Shown here one piece after another: positions 1-7,900 of a stretch of DNA of 14,703 bases. The DNA comes from RGDT01 sp046719305. GTDB lineage: Bacteria > Planctomycetota > Planctomycetia > Gemmatales > Gemmataceae. The DNA is taken from positions 1-14,703 of the forward strand of contig JBDNDE010000097.1 of the NCBI GenBank assembly GCA_046719305.1. The letters are read 5' to 3'. Position numbers and translations under genes: made by a program. Below the pieces are notes generated by a model, which had not been told where the DNA came from, made no database searches, and worked only from the letters and a program-made list of their open reading frames with translations. The first letter of the stretch is position 1, and every line of letters starts with the position of its first letter.

Positions 1-2630
1 GCCGCGAACGCTTCCGCCGGGAGGGACGCCTGGCCAGCTTGGTCATTCATCCCCGCTGTGTCTTTGTCCTGGGGGCCGATGAGGAAGCCGGCCGACCCTA
101 TATCGTCATGGAACTGATGCCCGGTCGCACCCTGAGCGATGTGGTGACGGCTCAGGGACCACTGCCCGTCTCGCAGGCGGTGCGTTATATCATCGACATC
201 ATCGAAGGCTTACAAGAAGCCCATGCCAATGGCATGATTCATCGCGATGTCAAACCATCCAACTGTTTCCTCGATGCCGAGGGCCGCGTCAAAATCGGTG
301 ATTTCGGCCTGGCCAAGGCGATCAGCGGCCGAGAGGAATTGACGCGAAGCGGGGCGTTCCTGGGCACGTTTTTGTACGCCTCGCCGGAACAGATTCGCAA
401 CGACAAGGTTGATCACCTCACCGATGTCTATAGTGTTTGCGCCACGCTCTATCACCTTCTGACCGGCCGTGCCCCCTTCGAGGACAGTGATCCAGCAGCA
501 GCGTTGGCCCGCACGGTGAGCGATCCGCTCATGCCGATGCGGACCTATCGGCCGGATTTGCCCGCGACCCTGGACGAGATAGTACTCAAGGGGTTGGCCC
601 GCAACCGCAAACAACGCTGGCAATCGCTGGAAGAGCTCCGTTTGGCTCTGTTACCTTTCGTTGAAGGTCAGCACTCTCTAGCCCAACTCGGGGCGCGCTC
701 CGCCGCCTTTATCCTCGATTTTCTCATCTTGACTCCGTTGATGGTCACAATCAGTCTGGCTCTGTTTGCTTGGGGATTCAAGCTCGAACCCCTGGGCGAA
801 CTGAGCCTAAGTCTGCTGGGGATGCTGCTGTATTTCGGTCTGCCCGAAGCGGTCTTTGGCTGCTCCGTGGGCAAATGGCTGCTAGGGCTGCGTGTCCGCC
901 AGGCCGAGGGGGGCGACCGGCCGACGTTGCTGCAAGCGTTTCTGCGCACGATAGTGTTTTGGCTGCTGTTGGAAGGCATGACCAAAACGGGCGAACTGTT
1001 GGCCCATTGGGGTGACACCCGATTTCCCTCCACTGCTTCGCTTTTCTTTGGACTGATTCGCATCGGTGGGTTGCCCGCTTTGGGCTGGTTGCTCGGCCTG
1101 ACCCTGCTTACCTGCACCATGCGCCGCGCTTCGGGGTATCGCGGCCTGCATGAATGGATCAGCGGCACCCGCACCATTCAGTTGCCTTCGGCTCGGCCAC
1201 GCTTTGTTTTGCCGACTCGGCAGGAATGGCCCACACACAACCAAGCCCCTACGGGATTACCCGAGCGTCTAGGAGCTTTTCGCGTGTTGGGCTTCGCACG
1301 CAGATCGCCTCACGAGGCCGTTCTGTATGGCACCGATGCCGCCCTGGAACGCCCGGTCTGGTTGTGGCTGCGTGACGGCGAAGAACCGTGTCGCAACCGC
1401 CGTGATGCCGCACGCCCCGGACGGGCACGCTGGCTGGGGGGAGGCGAACACCAGGGGCAACGCTGGGACGCTTTTGTCGCCACTTCTGGGTGCCTCTTGT
1501 CCGATCTGCTTGCACGTCGCGGTCGGCTCCCCTGGCGCGATGCCTCGACCATCCTGGAGCAATTGGCCGACGAATTGAGAACCGCTCAGTGGGAGGGCAC
1601 CCTGCCGTCTACCTTGTCGCCGCAACAGGTTTGGGTGCAGCCCAACGGCCGGGTCACCCTGTTGGATATGTCGCCGCGCGAAACAACCCCAGTCAGCGAC
1701 CCGTTCGAGCTACTGCAGCTCTTGTCCATCCTCATGCTCGAAGGTAAACAACGTTCGCTGGATTCTGGCCCGGTCCGCGCCCCGGTGCCAGCTCACGCTG
1801 CCGAAGTCTTGAACAAACTGATGGCCGGTGGATATGCAGACTTGACAGCCTTTCGCGATGCCTTGCGTGCGACCCACGATTTCCCTGAGCAAATCACCTG
1901 GCCGGGCAGGGCCTTGCAGGTGGCGTTGTGCGGTCTATTCTGCTTTCCTGGATTGGCTCTGATGTTCGCCACTGGTCCAGTCCTGCTTGCCTTCTGTCTG
2001 TACCTGACAGCAATTGGCCAGGCTCAGATTCCGCATCTGGTCCCCGAGGGCGAACAGCACGAGCGCTTGGTGGTTCTGTCTCGTCAGAAAGACACTATTC
2101 TGGAAACAGCCCTCTGGCCGGCTCGGCCTGGTCTGAGCAATATCTGGAACCGGATCTATCGCGGGGTGGAACCCGAGATGCTCTGCGATTCGCCCGACGC
2201 CACCTTCGGACCCGCACCGCTCATGGCCGAACTATATCAAAGCGGTTGGCTGTTGGTTGCCCTGGGGTTGTTTTGGCCCCTCCTGTGGGCCTTGGGAAGT
2301 GCCATGACACGTGGCGGATTCAGCTTATGGCTGGTGGGCATCCGCCTGCTCGATGGAGAAGGACGCCGGGCCGCCTGGTGGCGTTGTGCCTTGCGGAGCT
2401 TGTTGGTCTGGGGGCCAGTCGGTCTCTTGCTGGGGCTGTCGCTGTGGCTGGATGTCTGGCGTTACGCCCATAGCGCACAATTCCATCGCCCATCGATCTT
2501 CTCTGCTTGGTTCTCGCAGCTGTGCTGGTGGACCGCCTTGGCTCTGTTGCCCCTCTATGCCGCCCTCGCCGTGATGCGGCCCAACCGAGGCTTACACGAT
2601 CGGTTAGCGGGTACCTACCCAGTCCCGTGA
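1..2630 (+). CDS. Membrane Ser/Thr protein kinase with RDD - pseudokinase - RDD C-terminal half (5' partial)
   Basis: The gene runs in from the left; the frame is open from base 3, so the P-loop and the beta-3 lysine lie outside the window. Numbering is from the codon at 39. Seen: the catalytic loop HRDVKPSN (68-75, catalytic Asp70), DFG (88-90) and SPEQ (115-118), so kinase 1 looks active. Residues about 213-380 form a membrane RDD domain (Arg220, Asp227; several hydrophobic segments; GLHEW near its end). Residues about 409-615 resemble a second kinase fold that has lost its catalytic residues: Trp443 replaces the ATP lysine, Thr525 the catalytic Asp, Gln530 the Asn, and DFG is DMS (543-545). 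Residues about 620-863 are a second RDD-like unit ending GLHDRLAGT. Inference: an inner-membrane signalling kinase in which a kinase+RDD module was duplicated and the second kinase decayed into a pseudokinase. Substrate is unknown. The kinase and first RDD calls are firm; the pseudokinase rests on motif alignment by eye. Confidence 0.93.
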   Translation, partial: RERFRREGRLASLVIHPRCVFVLGADEEAGRPYIVMELMPGRTLSDVVTAQGPLPVSQAVRYIIDIIEGLQEAHANGMIHRDVKPSNCFLDAEGRVKIGDFGLAKAISGREELTRSGAFLGTFLYASPEQIRNDKVDHLTDVYSVCATLYHLLTGRAPFEDSDPAAALARTVSDPLMPMRTYRPDLPATLDEIVLKGLARNRKQRWQSLEELRLALLPFVEGQHSLAQLGARSAAFILDFLILTPLMVTISLALFAWGFKLEPLGELSLSLLGMLLYFGLPEAVFGCSVGKWLLGLRVRQAEGGDRPTLLQAFLRTIVFWLLLEGMTKTGELLAHWGDTRFPSTASLFFGLIRIGGLPALGWLLGLTLLTCTMRRASGYRGLHEWISGTRTIQLPSARPRFVLPTRQEWPTHNQAPTGLPERLGAFRVLGFARRSPHEAVLYGTDAALERPVWLWLRDGEEPCRNRRDAARPGRARWLGGGEHQGQRWDAFVATSGCLLSDLLARRGRLPWRDASTILEQLADELRTAQWEGTLPSTLSPQQVWVQPNGRVTLLDMSPRETTPVSDPFELLQLLSILMLEGKQRSLDSGPVRAPVPAHAAEVLNKLMAGGYADLTAFRDALRATHDFPEQITWPGRALQVALCGLFCFPGLALMFATGPVLLAFCLYLTAIGQAQIPHLVPEGEQHERLVVLSRQKDTILETALWPARPGLSNIWNRIYRGVEPEMLCDSPDATFGPAPLMAELYQSGWLLVALGLFWPLLWALGSAMTRGGFSLWLVGIRLLDGEGRRAAWWRCALRSLLVWGPVGLLLGLSLWLDVWRYAHSAQFHRPSIFSAWFSQLCWWTALALLPLYAALAVMRPNRGLHDRLAGTYPVP

Positions 2631-2665
2631 GGCTTGCCCGTCTAACTCAGCGTCAAGCCACGGGC
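2631..2665. terminator. Possible shared terminator between convergent genes
   Basis: Only 42 bases separate the stop of the kinase from the stop of the convergent small gene. The gap holds GGCTTG (2631-2636) pairing with CAAGCC (2654-2659), and GCCCGT (2636-2641) pairing with ACGGGC (2660-2665). The two stems interleave, so they would form either alternative hairpins or a pseudoknot-like fold. There is no T-run on either strand, so intrinsic terminator function is only a guess from position. Confidence 0.25.
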
Positions 2666-2672
2666 GAAGATG

Positions 2673-3128
2673 TCAGTCGTTCGATCCGTTGGAGTCAAAC
2701 CGGTGCGACAGGCGACGACTGTTGATATCCAGGGCTTCGAGAATCTCCAGAACGGAGTCCATCGGAATACCCCAGGTATGCGCCCAACAAATGATGTCGA
2801 GATTTTCCTGGCCGCTCTTGAGCCGATCCAGAATCCGGTCCAGCAAGAGCGTGTTGTCATGGAATTTGCGCTGCAGGAGGCCGAAGTCCCCACGGTCGAG
2901 TTCCACCCAGAATCGCTTCCCCTGCAGGTGTTCCAGCCAGCGAGCACGCAAGTAGCCCCACCAATGGTTCTGTACCCACCGGCGGATTGCAGCTTCGCCC
3001 AAGTCATGACCGGCTTTCTCGCTTTCGATCCACTTGTAACGCAGCGCTTCCTGCTCGCCATCGGCGTAGACGCTGGCGCGTTCGGGGAGTGTAGCATCCT
3101 CCGGCGGCGTAAGGGGTGTTTCGTCCAT
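2673..3128 (-). CDS. Hypothetical cytoplasmic protein of 151 residues
   Basis: I do not recognise a named family. The product is soluble, with no signal peptide or membrane segment. Its core is dense in aromatic and charged residues: YKWIESEKAGHDLGE, then RRWVQNHWWGYLRARW, then GKRFWVELDRGDFGLL, then helical ILDRLKSGQENLDI and VLEILEALDINSRRLSHRF. YKWIESEKAG-type phrases recur in bacterial conserved hypothetical proteins, and this composition argues strongly for real coding on this strand rather than in the overlapping frames. The start is placed at ATG 3128 because GAGGA lies nine bases upstream; a TTG at 3176 would add 16 residues but has no good ribosome site. The gene is convergent with the kinase on its left and divergent from the proline-repeat gene on its right, so it is probably transcribed alone. 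A weak promoter-like pair (TTGCGG, 17 bases, TAGGAT) lies upstream on the minus strand but matches consensus poorly. Confidence 0.8.
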   Translation of the reverse strand: MDETPLTPPEDATLPERASVYADGEQEALRYKWIESEKAGHDLGEAAIRRWVQNHWWGYLRARWLEHLQGKRFWVELDRGDFGLLQRKFHDNTLLLDRILDRLKSGQENLDIICWAHTWGIPMDSVLEILEALDINSRRLSHRFDSNGSND

Positions 3129-3356
3129 TTGCAAATATCCTCGGGAGAGGAGGAAATTCGGTACGAAGTTATTCAAACTCCTACCTCTTTCATCCTACCG
3201 TGCAATTCTTCACACCGCAAGCGGTCCTTTCAGCAAGTTTTGCTATTTTATCACTCGGCAGGTTCTTCGGACACCTCTGTTCCGTCGATTCCACTTCCGA
3301 TTGCAGCCGGCCTGTCTAGACCATAGACGAGATAGATAGACAGTTGTAACCAATCC

Positions 3357-4412
3357 TTGGACTTCTCCCAGCGTTTTTTGGAGCAACGGTCCCGCTCGCG
3401 TTCCCGGTTCCACTCTGAAGGCCGACCCGCACCCAACACCCCCACTTTGGACCTTGTGTTGATGAGCTACGGCGGCTTGGCCGTGTTGGCAATTGTCGGG
3501 GGCCTGCTGGGGTTGATGCTGTCTGGCCCAGTGGCCAAGCCCGGCCCACAAGCCGGCCTCAACCCGATTGAGCCTAATCCCCCCATCCCCAACCCAACCC
3601 CGAATCTGGGGATACCGAAGCCAGGCATCCCGAAGCGAGGCATTCCAAACCCAGGCATACCGAACCCAGGCATTCTGAATCCAGGGATTCTGAATCCAGG
3701 CATTCCGAACCCAGGCATCCCGAACCCGGGCATTCCGAATCCAGGTCCACTGCCTAATCCCCCACTACCTAATCCGACACCTTCCCTTGATGTGGTCCAG
3801 AGCATGCCTGAAGCACTCACCCTGCTACGGTCGAAGAATCCTTTCGTGATGCGCAAGGCTTTCGATTACCTGGCCAAGACCAAACCCGATCCCAAACATT
3901 TCAAAGAGGTAAGCGACACGGTTGGTCCTCTCATCGATGATCCGTTATGGTTTAGCACGGCTCTCCAAGTGTTGCCCCAGTGGGCTAACTCCGACCTCAT
4001 CCCCCATCTCAAAGCTTCCGCCGAGAAGCCCAACAACCATTATCGCATTGCCCTAATGGTCCCGATCTTCGAGAAACTTCTCGATCACAACGACCTGCTG
4101 GAACTCGTGGGCAAGCTGGCTCAGGATCGACACGCAGTTATTTCCGTCATGCCGTTGCTCAAAAAGGCTGGCAAAAAGGCTGAGCCACATCTGTTGGCTG
4201 TGCTCAACCATACAGATCGTTCGATGGCTAATCAGGCCGAGGACGCCCTGAAAAGCCTGGGCGTCTCGGAGATAGCTTTACGAAAGCAGTCGATCAAAGA
4301 CTTGAGCCACGAAGACCGCGGGACGCGTCTGCATGCGATGCAACGGCTCGGAAGATCAAGCCGGATCCCACTCACGCCGAAGAGATCAGTTCGACGGCTG
4401 AGACGTTGCTGA
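3357..4412 (+). CDS. Proline-repeat, HEAT-like membrane protein, N-terminal part (frame broken near 4350)
   Basis: Numbered from TTG 3357, the product has a basic Arg/Ser-rich N-terminus, one hydrophobic segment (about 37-56, LAVLAIVGGLLGLMLSG), a proline linker (61-143) with nine pentapeptide repeats of GIPNP type, then a helical region resembling HEAT repeats. This suggests a single-pass envelope protein with a helical-repeat domain on a proline stalk, probably for protein contacts; no enzymatic motif is seen. The start is uncertain: TTG 3357 has no clear ribosome site, and ATG 3462 (residue 36) would begin directly before the membrane segment. After Gly332 this frame gives a basic, unrelated tail (RSSRIPLTPKRSV...) to a stop at 4410-4412, while the frame starting at Lys 4352 continues the helical repeat. 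The gene therefore appears broken by one missing base, whether real or a sequence error. Undamaged, it would encode about 502 residues. Confidence 0.75.
   Translation: MDFSQRFLEQRSRSRSRFHSEGRPAPNTPTLDLVLMSYGGLAVLAIVGGLLGLMLSGPVAKPGPQAGLNPIEPNPPIPNPTPNLGIPKPGIPKRGIPNPGIPNPGILNPGILNPGIPNPGIPNPGIPNPGPLPNPPLPNPTPSLDVVQSMPEALTLLRSKNPFVMRKAFDYLAKTKPDPKHFKEVSDTVGPLIDDPLWFSTALQVLPQWANSDLIPHLKASAEKPNNHYRIALMVPIFEKLLDHNDLLELVGKLAQDRHAVISVMPLLKKAGKKAEPHLLAVLNHTDRSMANQAEDALKSLGVSEIALRKQSIKDLSHEDRGTRLHAMQRLGRSSRIPLTPKRSVRRLRRC
3609..3743 (+). repeat. 15-bp in-frame tandem repeat encoding GIPNP units
   Basis: Nine near-identical 15-base units with the core CCAGGCATTCCGAAC encode GIPKP, GIPKR, GIPNP (x2), GILNP (x2) and GIPNP (x3). 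The array lies between the membrane segment and the HEAT-like domain. Because the unit is a multiple of three, copy-number changes alter stalk length without shifting frame. Related PNP-rich sequence flanks the array on both sides. Confidence 0.92.
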
Positions 4413-4864
4413 AGTTGGCATCAGATCCTTTTTTGGGTGTCAAAGCGTTTGATCCGATGAAAAATGGCTGGATTACGAGGAATCAACTGCCCGAACTGCT
4501 CAAGCGATTGGAGGATAGTAAGTCTGTCACCACGCGATATGTGGAAGTGTTGGCTATTCTGAAGGCTCCGGAATCATTCGAGCCGTTGGCTTTGTATCTG
4601 GACAAAAACCCCTTTGCTCACACCTCGGTTCGCGACGCCTTCATCGGCTTTGGCCCGCCCGCTGAGGAAACCGCAATGAAACTGGTTGGCCACCGTACCA
4701 TTTTCGTTCATCGAACAGCGTTGGAGATTTTGGGGGCGATCGGCACGAGCAAGAGCCTCAACGCCCTGACGAAGGCGGCCCCGGTGCTGGTCAAGTTGCA
4801 CCCCTCCTGCCAGCAGCAACTCCACGACGCTATCGCCCAGATCAAGGCACGGCAGAAAAAATAA
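4352..4864 (+). pseudogene. C-terminal part of the HEAT-like protein, out of frame with its N-terminal part
   Basis: From Lys codon 4352 this frame reads KIKPDPTHAEEISSTAETLL and on to a stop at 4862-4864 (170 codons). It matches an earlier segment of the upstream frame, KTKPDPKHFKEVSDTV (about residues 170-185), and the following helices also align (NQLPELLKRLEDSK with SDLIPHLKASAEK; RTALEILGAIG with NQAEDALKSLG). The protein thus consists of two modules of about 170 residues, with the break at the start of the second. The only internal starts are weak (TTG 4406, four bases before the upstream stop), and the conserved sequence begins before them, so this is not an independent gene. A single-base deletion between about 4348 and 4352 is the simplest explanation. 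No slippery heptamer suggesting programmed frameshifting is present. Confidence 0.72.
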
Positions 4865-4919
4865 AGCACCACGCCCCACCCCCTAGCATTGTCTGCACAC
4901 CTAGACAATAAACACAACG

Positions 4920-4952
4920 GGGCCGCTCCTTGCTTCGAGAGGGGAGCGGCCC
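4920..4952. terminator. GC-rich hairpin between convergent genes, probable bidirectional terminator
   Basis: GGGCCGCTCC (4920-4929) pairs perfectly with GGAGCGGCCC (4943-4952) around a 13-base loop. It sits between the stop of the HEAT-like gene (4864) and the stop of the convergent lipoprotein gene (4977). There is no strong U-tract, only a T-containing stretch on the minus-strand side (GTTGTGTTTATTG), so termination may depend on the stem alone. Confidence 0.7.
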
Positions 4953-4976
4953 GCTTCGTCTGATCTACTCAAACGC

Positions 4977-7900
4977 TTACTTCTTCATCTTGGCTCGATT
5001 CAAGGCATCTTTGATGGCGTTATCGTCCGGGCGACGCTTTAGCACTTCCTCGTAGGCTCGCACCGCCTCTGCGTATTGCTTGAGGAAATGGTGGCTACGG
5101 CCGATCCCTGCCCAAGCGCGGGCCTGAGCGGCCGATTGACCGCCATCGTTGGCCACCCGCTGAAGAGCCGACTGATACAGTGGCAAGGCTTTGGCGTACT
5201 GTTTGGCCTTTTCCAGCGTCTCGGCCTGGGTCAGATCCTTGATGTAGTCAGCGGGCAACTCGGGTGGCTTCGGCTTCGGATCCACTTTGGGGTTGGGCAG
5301 TGGGTCCGGCTTGGGTTTGGGCATCGGGTCCGGCTTGGGGGGCGGCATCTTCAACGCCGCTTCAGCAGCGGCGCGGCCCTTGCTTGCCTCGGGGTCTTTG
5401 GGTTTTCGCTTCAACGCTTCGTCATAGGCCACGATGGCGTTGCGGTACTGCTTTTTGGTCATTGCCTCAGCGGCTTGCTTCATGAACGCGGCATATTGAG
5501 CTTCGTTCATCTGTCGCTCGATCTCTGCCTTGAGGGTGGCGGCCTGTGTGGAATCGGGTAAGGCCGCTAAGGCAGCGTTGACCTGTTTGAGTGCCTCAGC
5601 GCGTTGACCGGCCTTGAGCGCCTGTAGGGCGGCAGCCAACGCCTTGTCATGTGCTTGCTTTTTGGGATCGGGTTTAGGCAGCGGTTCCGGCTTGGGGGGC
5701 ATCAGGCCCATTTGGGCGGCGCGTTTGCCCTCGATGGCCTTGGCATCGCCCGGGCGAGATTTTAACGCCTCGTCATATGCCTCGAATGCTTCTTTGAATC
5801 GCTTGGCCTTCAGAGCCTCCGCGCCGCGTTGCATGGCGTTGTTGTACCATGCGGTCTTCTCGGCCCTCTGAGCATCGGCCAACGCCTTGGTGGCTGAGGC
5901 ATCGTCAGGCAGCAGGCGCAACGCTTCGCGGAAGGCGTTGATGGCCCCAGTGTAGTTGCCCTTCTTCAGGGCGGCTTGGCCGGCGCTCATAGCCAGGTCG
6001 AAATCTTCCTTGCGTTTCTTGGCAGCGGGATCGACCAGGGGCGGCATTTGCTTTTCGGCCTGGGCCAACAGACTGCGGGCCTCGGCGTTGCTGGCGTCTT
6101 GGATCAAGGCGCGGCGGAACAGTTCGGCGGCCTCCTTGGGTTGCTTGGCGGCGAGGCGTTGTTTGCCCTGGGTGATGAGGGCAGCCGCGGCCGCCTTGGC
6201 CTTTTTCAGTTCCTCGGCGCGGGCCTGGGCTTCCTGTTGGCGTTGCAGGTCGGCTTCGGCTCGGCTGAGTCCGCTCAAGATCTCGACATCATTGGGCTTA
6301 AGGGTGTTGGCCTCGCGGTAGGCTTTCACCGCGTTGGCAAACTCCCCTTTCTTGGCGGCCGCGCTCGAGGTGGCTAGCAAGCTCTTGAGGCGTGTTTCGC
6401 GTTGGGCCTCGGCCTCCTTGGCTTTCTTGGCGGCTTCCTCGGCGGCAGCGCGTTGCTTGCGTAGCACGCTGACGGCACGCAACCCCTCCTGGACCTCGGG
6501 CGTTTTGAAGAGCTTCTGAGCAGCCAGATATTCCTTCTCGGCCTGATCGAGCTTGCCGTCTTGGACGAGTTTGTGGGCCAGGGTCAGCGCTTTGGTGTAG
6601 GCTTCGCGATTTTTGCGAATCTCGGCCTCGGCGGCTTCGCGTTTCTTCTGCTCCTCGGCGAGCTTGGCGCGTTCGGCGGCGCTGGCTTTGGCCAAAGCTA
6701 GTTCGTTCTGGGCGTCACGGGCCAGCTTCTCGGCCTGGGGATTGGCCAGAACACGGCGGGACGAATTGGCCAACTCGATGGCTTTGGCAAACTCTTTGTT
6801 GGCGAAGGCGTCTTGGGCTTGCTTGAGCAGAGCGTCGCTGGTGATTTTGTCCTGGGCGTGTTTGGCCTCGCGGGCCGCTTTCTCGGCAGCTTCGCGTTTC
6901 TTGCGTGCTTCTTCCAGCCGTGCTTGAGCCTCGGCGCGCTCCTTGGCGGCCTTTTCGGCGGCGGCTTTTTGGGCAGCTTCGGAGGCGGCCTTCTTCTGTT
7001 CTGCCTCGGCAGCGCGGGCCTGGGCCAGTTCTTTGAACAGAGCATCGCTGGGGTGCAGGGCGGTGGCACTTTGCAGCAACCGCACTGCTTCGCTGTGGTT
7101 GCCCTTGGCGCTGGCAGCCTGAGCCTGGGCCCGGAGCGACTGGGCGGCCTTGACGCGGCGGTCCTCCTGAGCTTTCTTTTCTGCTTCGCTACGGGCTTTG
7201 GCAGCGGCTTCGGCTTTGGCACGAGCTTCGGCGGCGGCCAGGGCTAGCTCCTGCTGCTTTTTGCGGGCCGCTTCCAAAGCGGCGGCTTGCTTGCGGGCTT
7301 CGGCAGCACGGGCCGCCTCGGCGTTGGCCCGGTCTAGTTGCGTGCGAGCCTGAGCCGCCAAGCTCCTCAAGGCCACGCTGTCGGGCATCCGTTTCAGCCC
7401 TTCATTGGCCGTCGCCAGCGCCGTGGCATAGTCGGCCTTGGTCAGTGCGGCGCGAGCCTCGTTGAGGTATTTCTCGCTCTGGGCCCCGTTGGCTGCCAGC
7501 ACTTTCTTTTCATCGGGCTTGGCCCCGAGTTGCCGGGCTAATTCGCCCAAGCGGAGCTTCAACTCATTGGTATCTTTGACGTGGATGCTAGCCGTGCCGG
7601 TTCGTTGATTGGTTTCAGCATCGAAAAGATGCGTATCGACATCAAAGCTCGCTGTCTCGCGGAGGGTTCCAAAGACAAAGAAGCGTGCGTTGAGCGCCTG
7701 AGCAAGGCAACGACGGGCCACGGGATCGGTCAGCACCTCCCGCATGGTCAGCCCTAGCCGCCCCATGTACCACGACACCTCGCCGCGATCGATAATCTCG
7801 TAGCTGCCCCCCATGTACCACGCCAATTGCTCGGCCAGCAAGTCAGTGGTGGCCGGCGGCACCAGATCGGCACGCCCGGGAACAAATCCAAAAATAGCCA

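Noticed and set aside
2642..3326. Other-frame open reading on both strands over the small hypothetical gene
   Set aside because: Only the 2673-3128 minus frame has a ribosome site and protein-like patterning; the others are compositional shadows.
3609..3743. CRISPR-like regular repeat
   Set aside because: The units are only 15 bases, contiguous without spacers, and in frame within a coding region.
3467..3856. Minus-strand open frame encoding a GMPGF-type repeat
   Set aside because: It is the mirror of the 15-bp GIPNP array on the plus strand; the rest of the frame has no protein-like sequence, and the plus-strand frame has a membrane segment and helical repeats.
4340..4412. Programmed -1 frameshift
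   Set aside because: No X-XXY-YYZ slippery heptamer and no convincing downstream structure at the point where the frames join.
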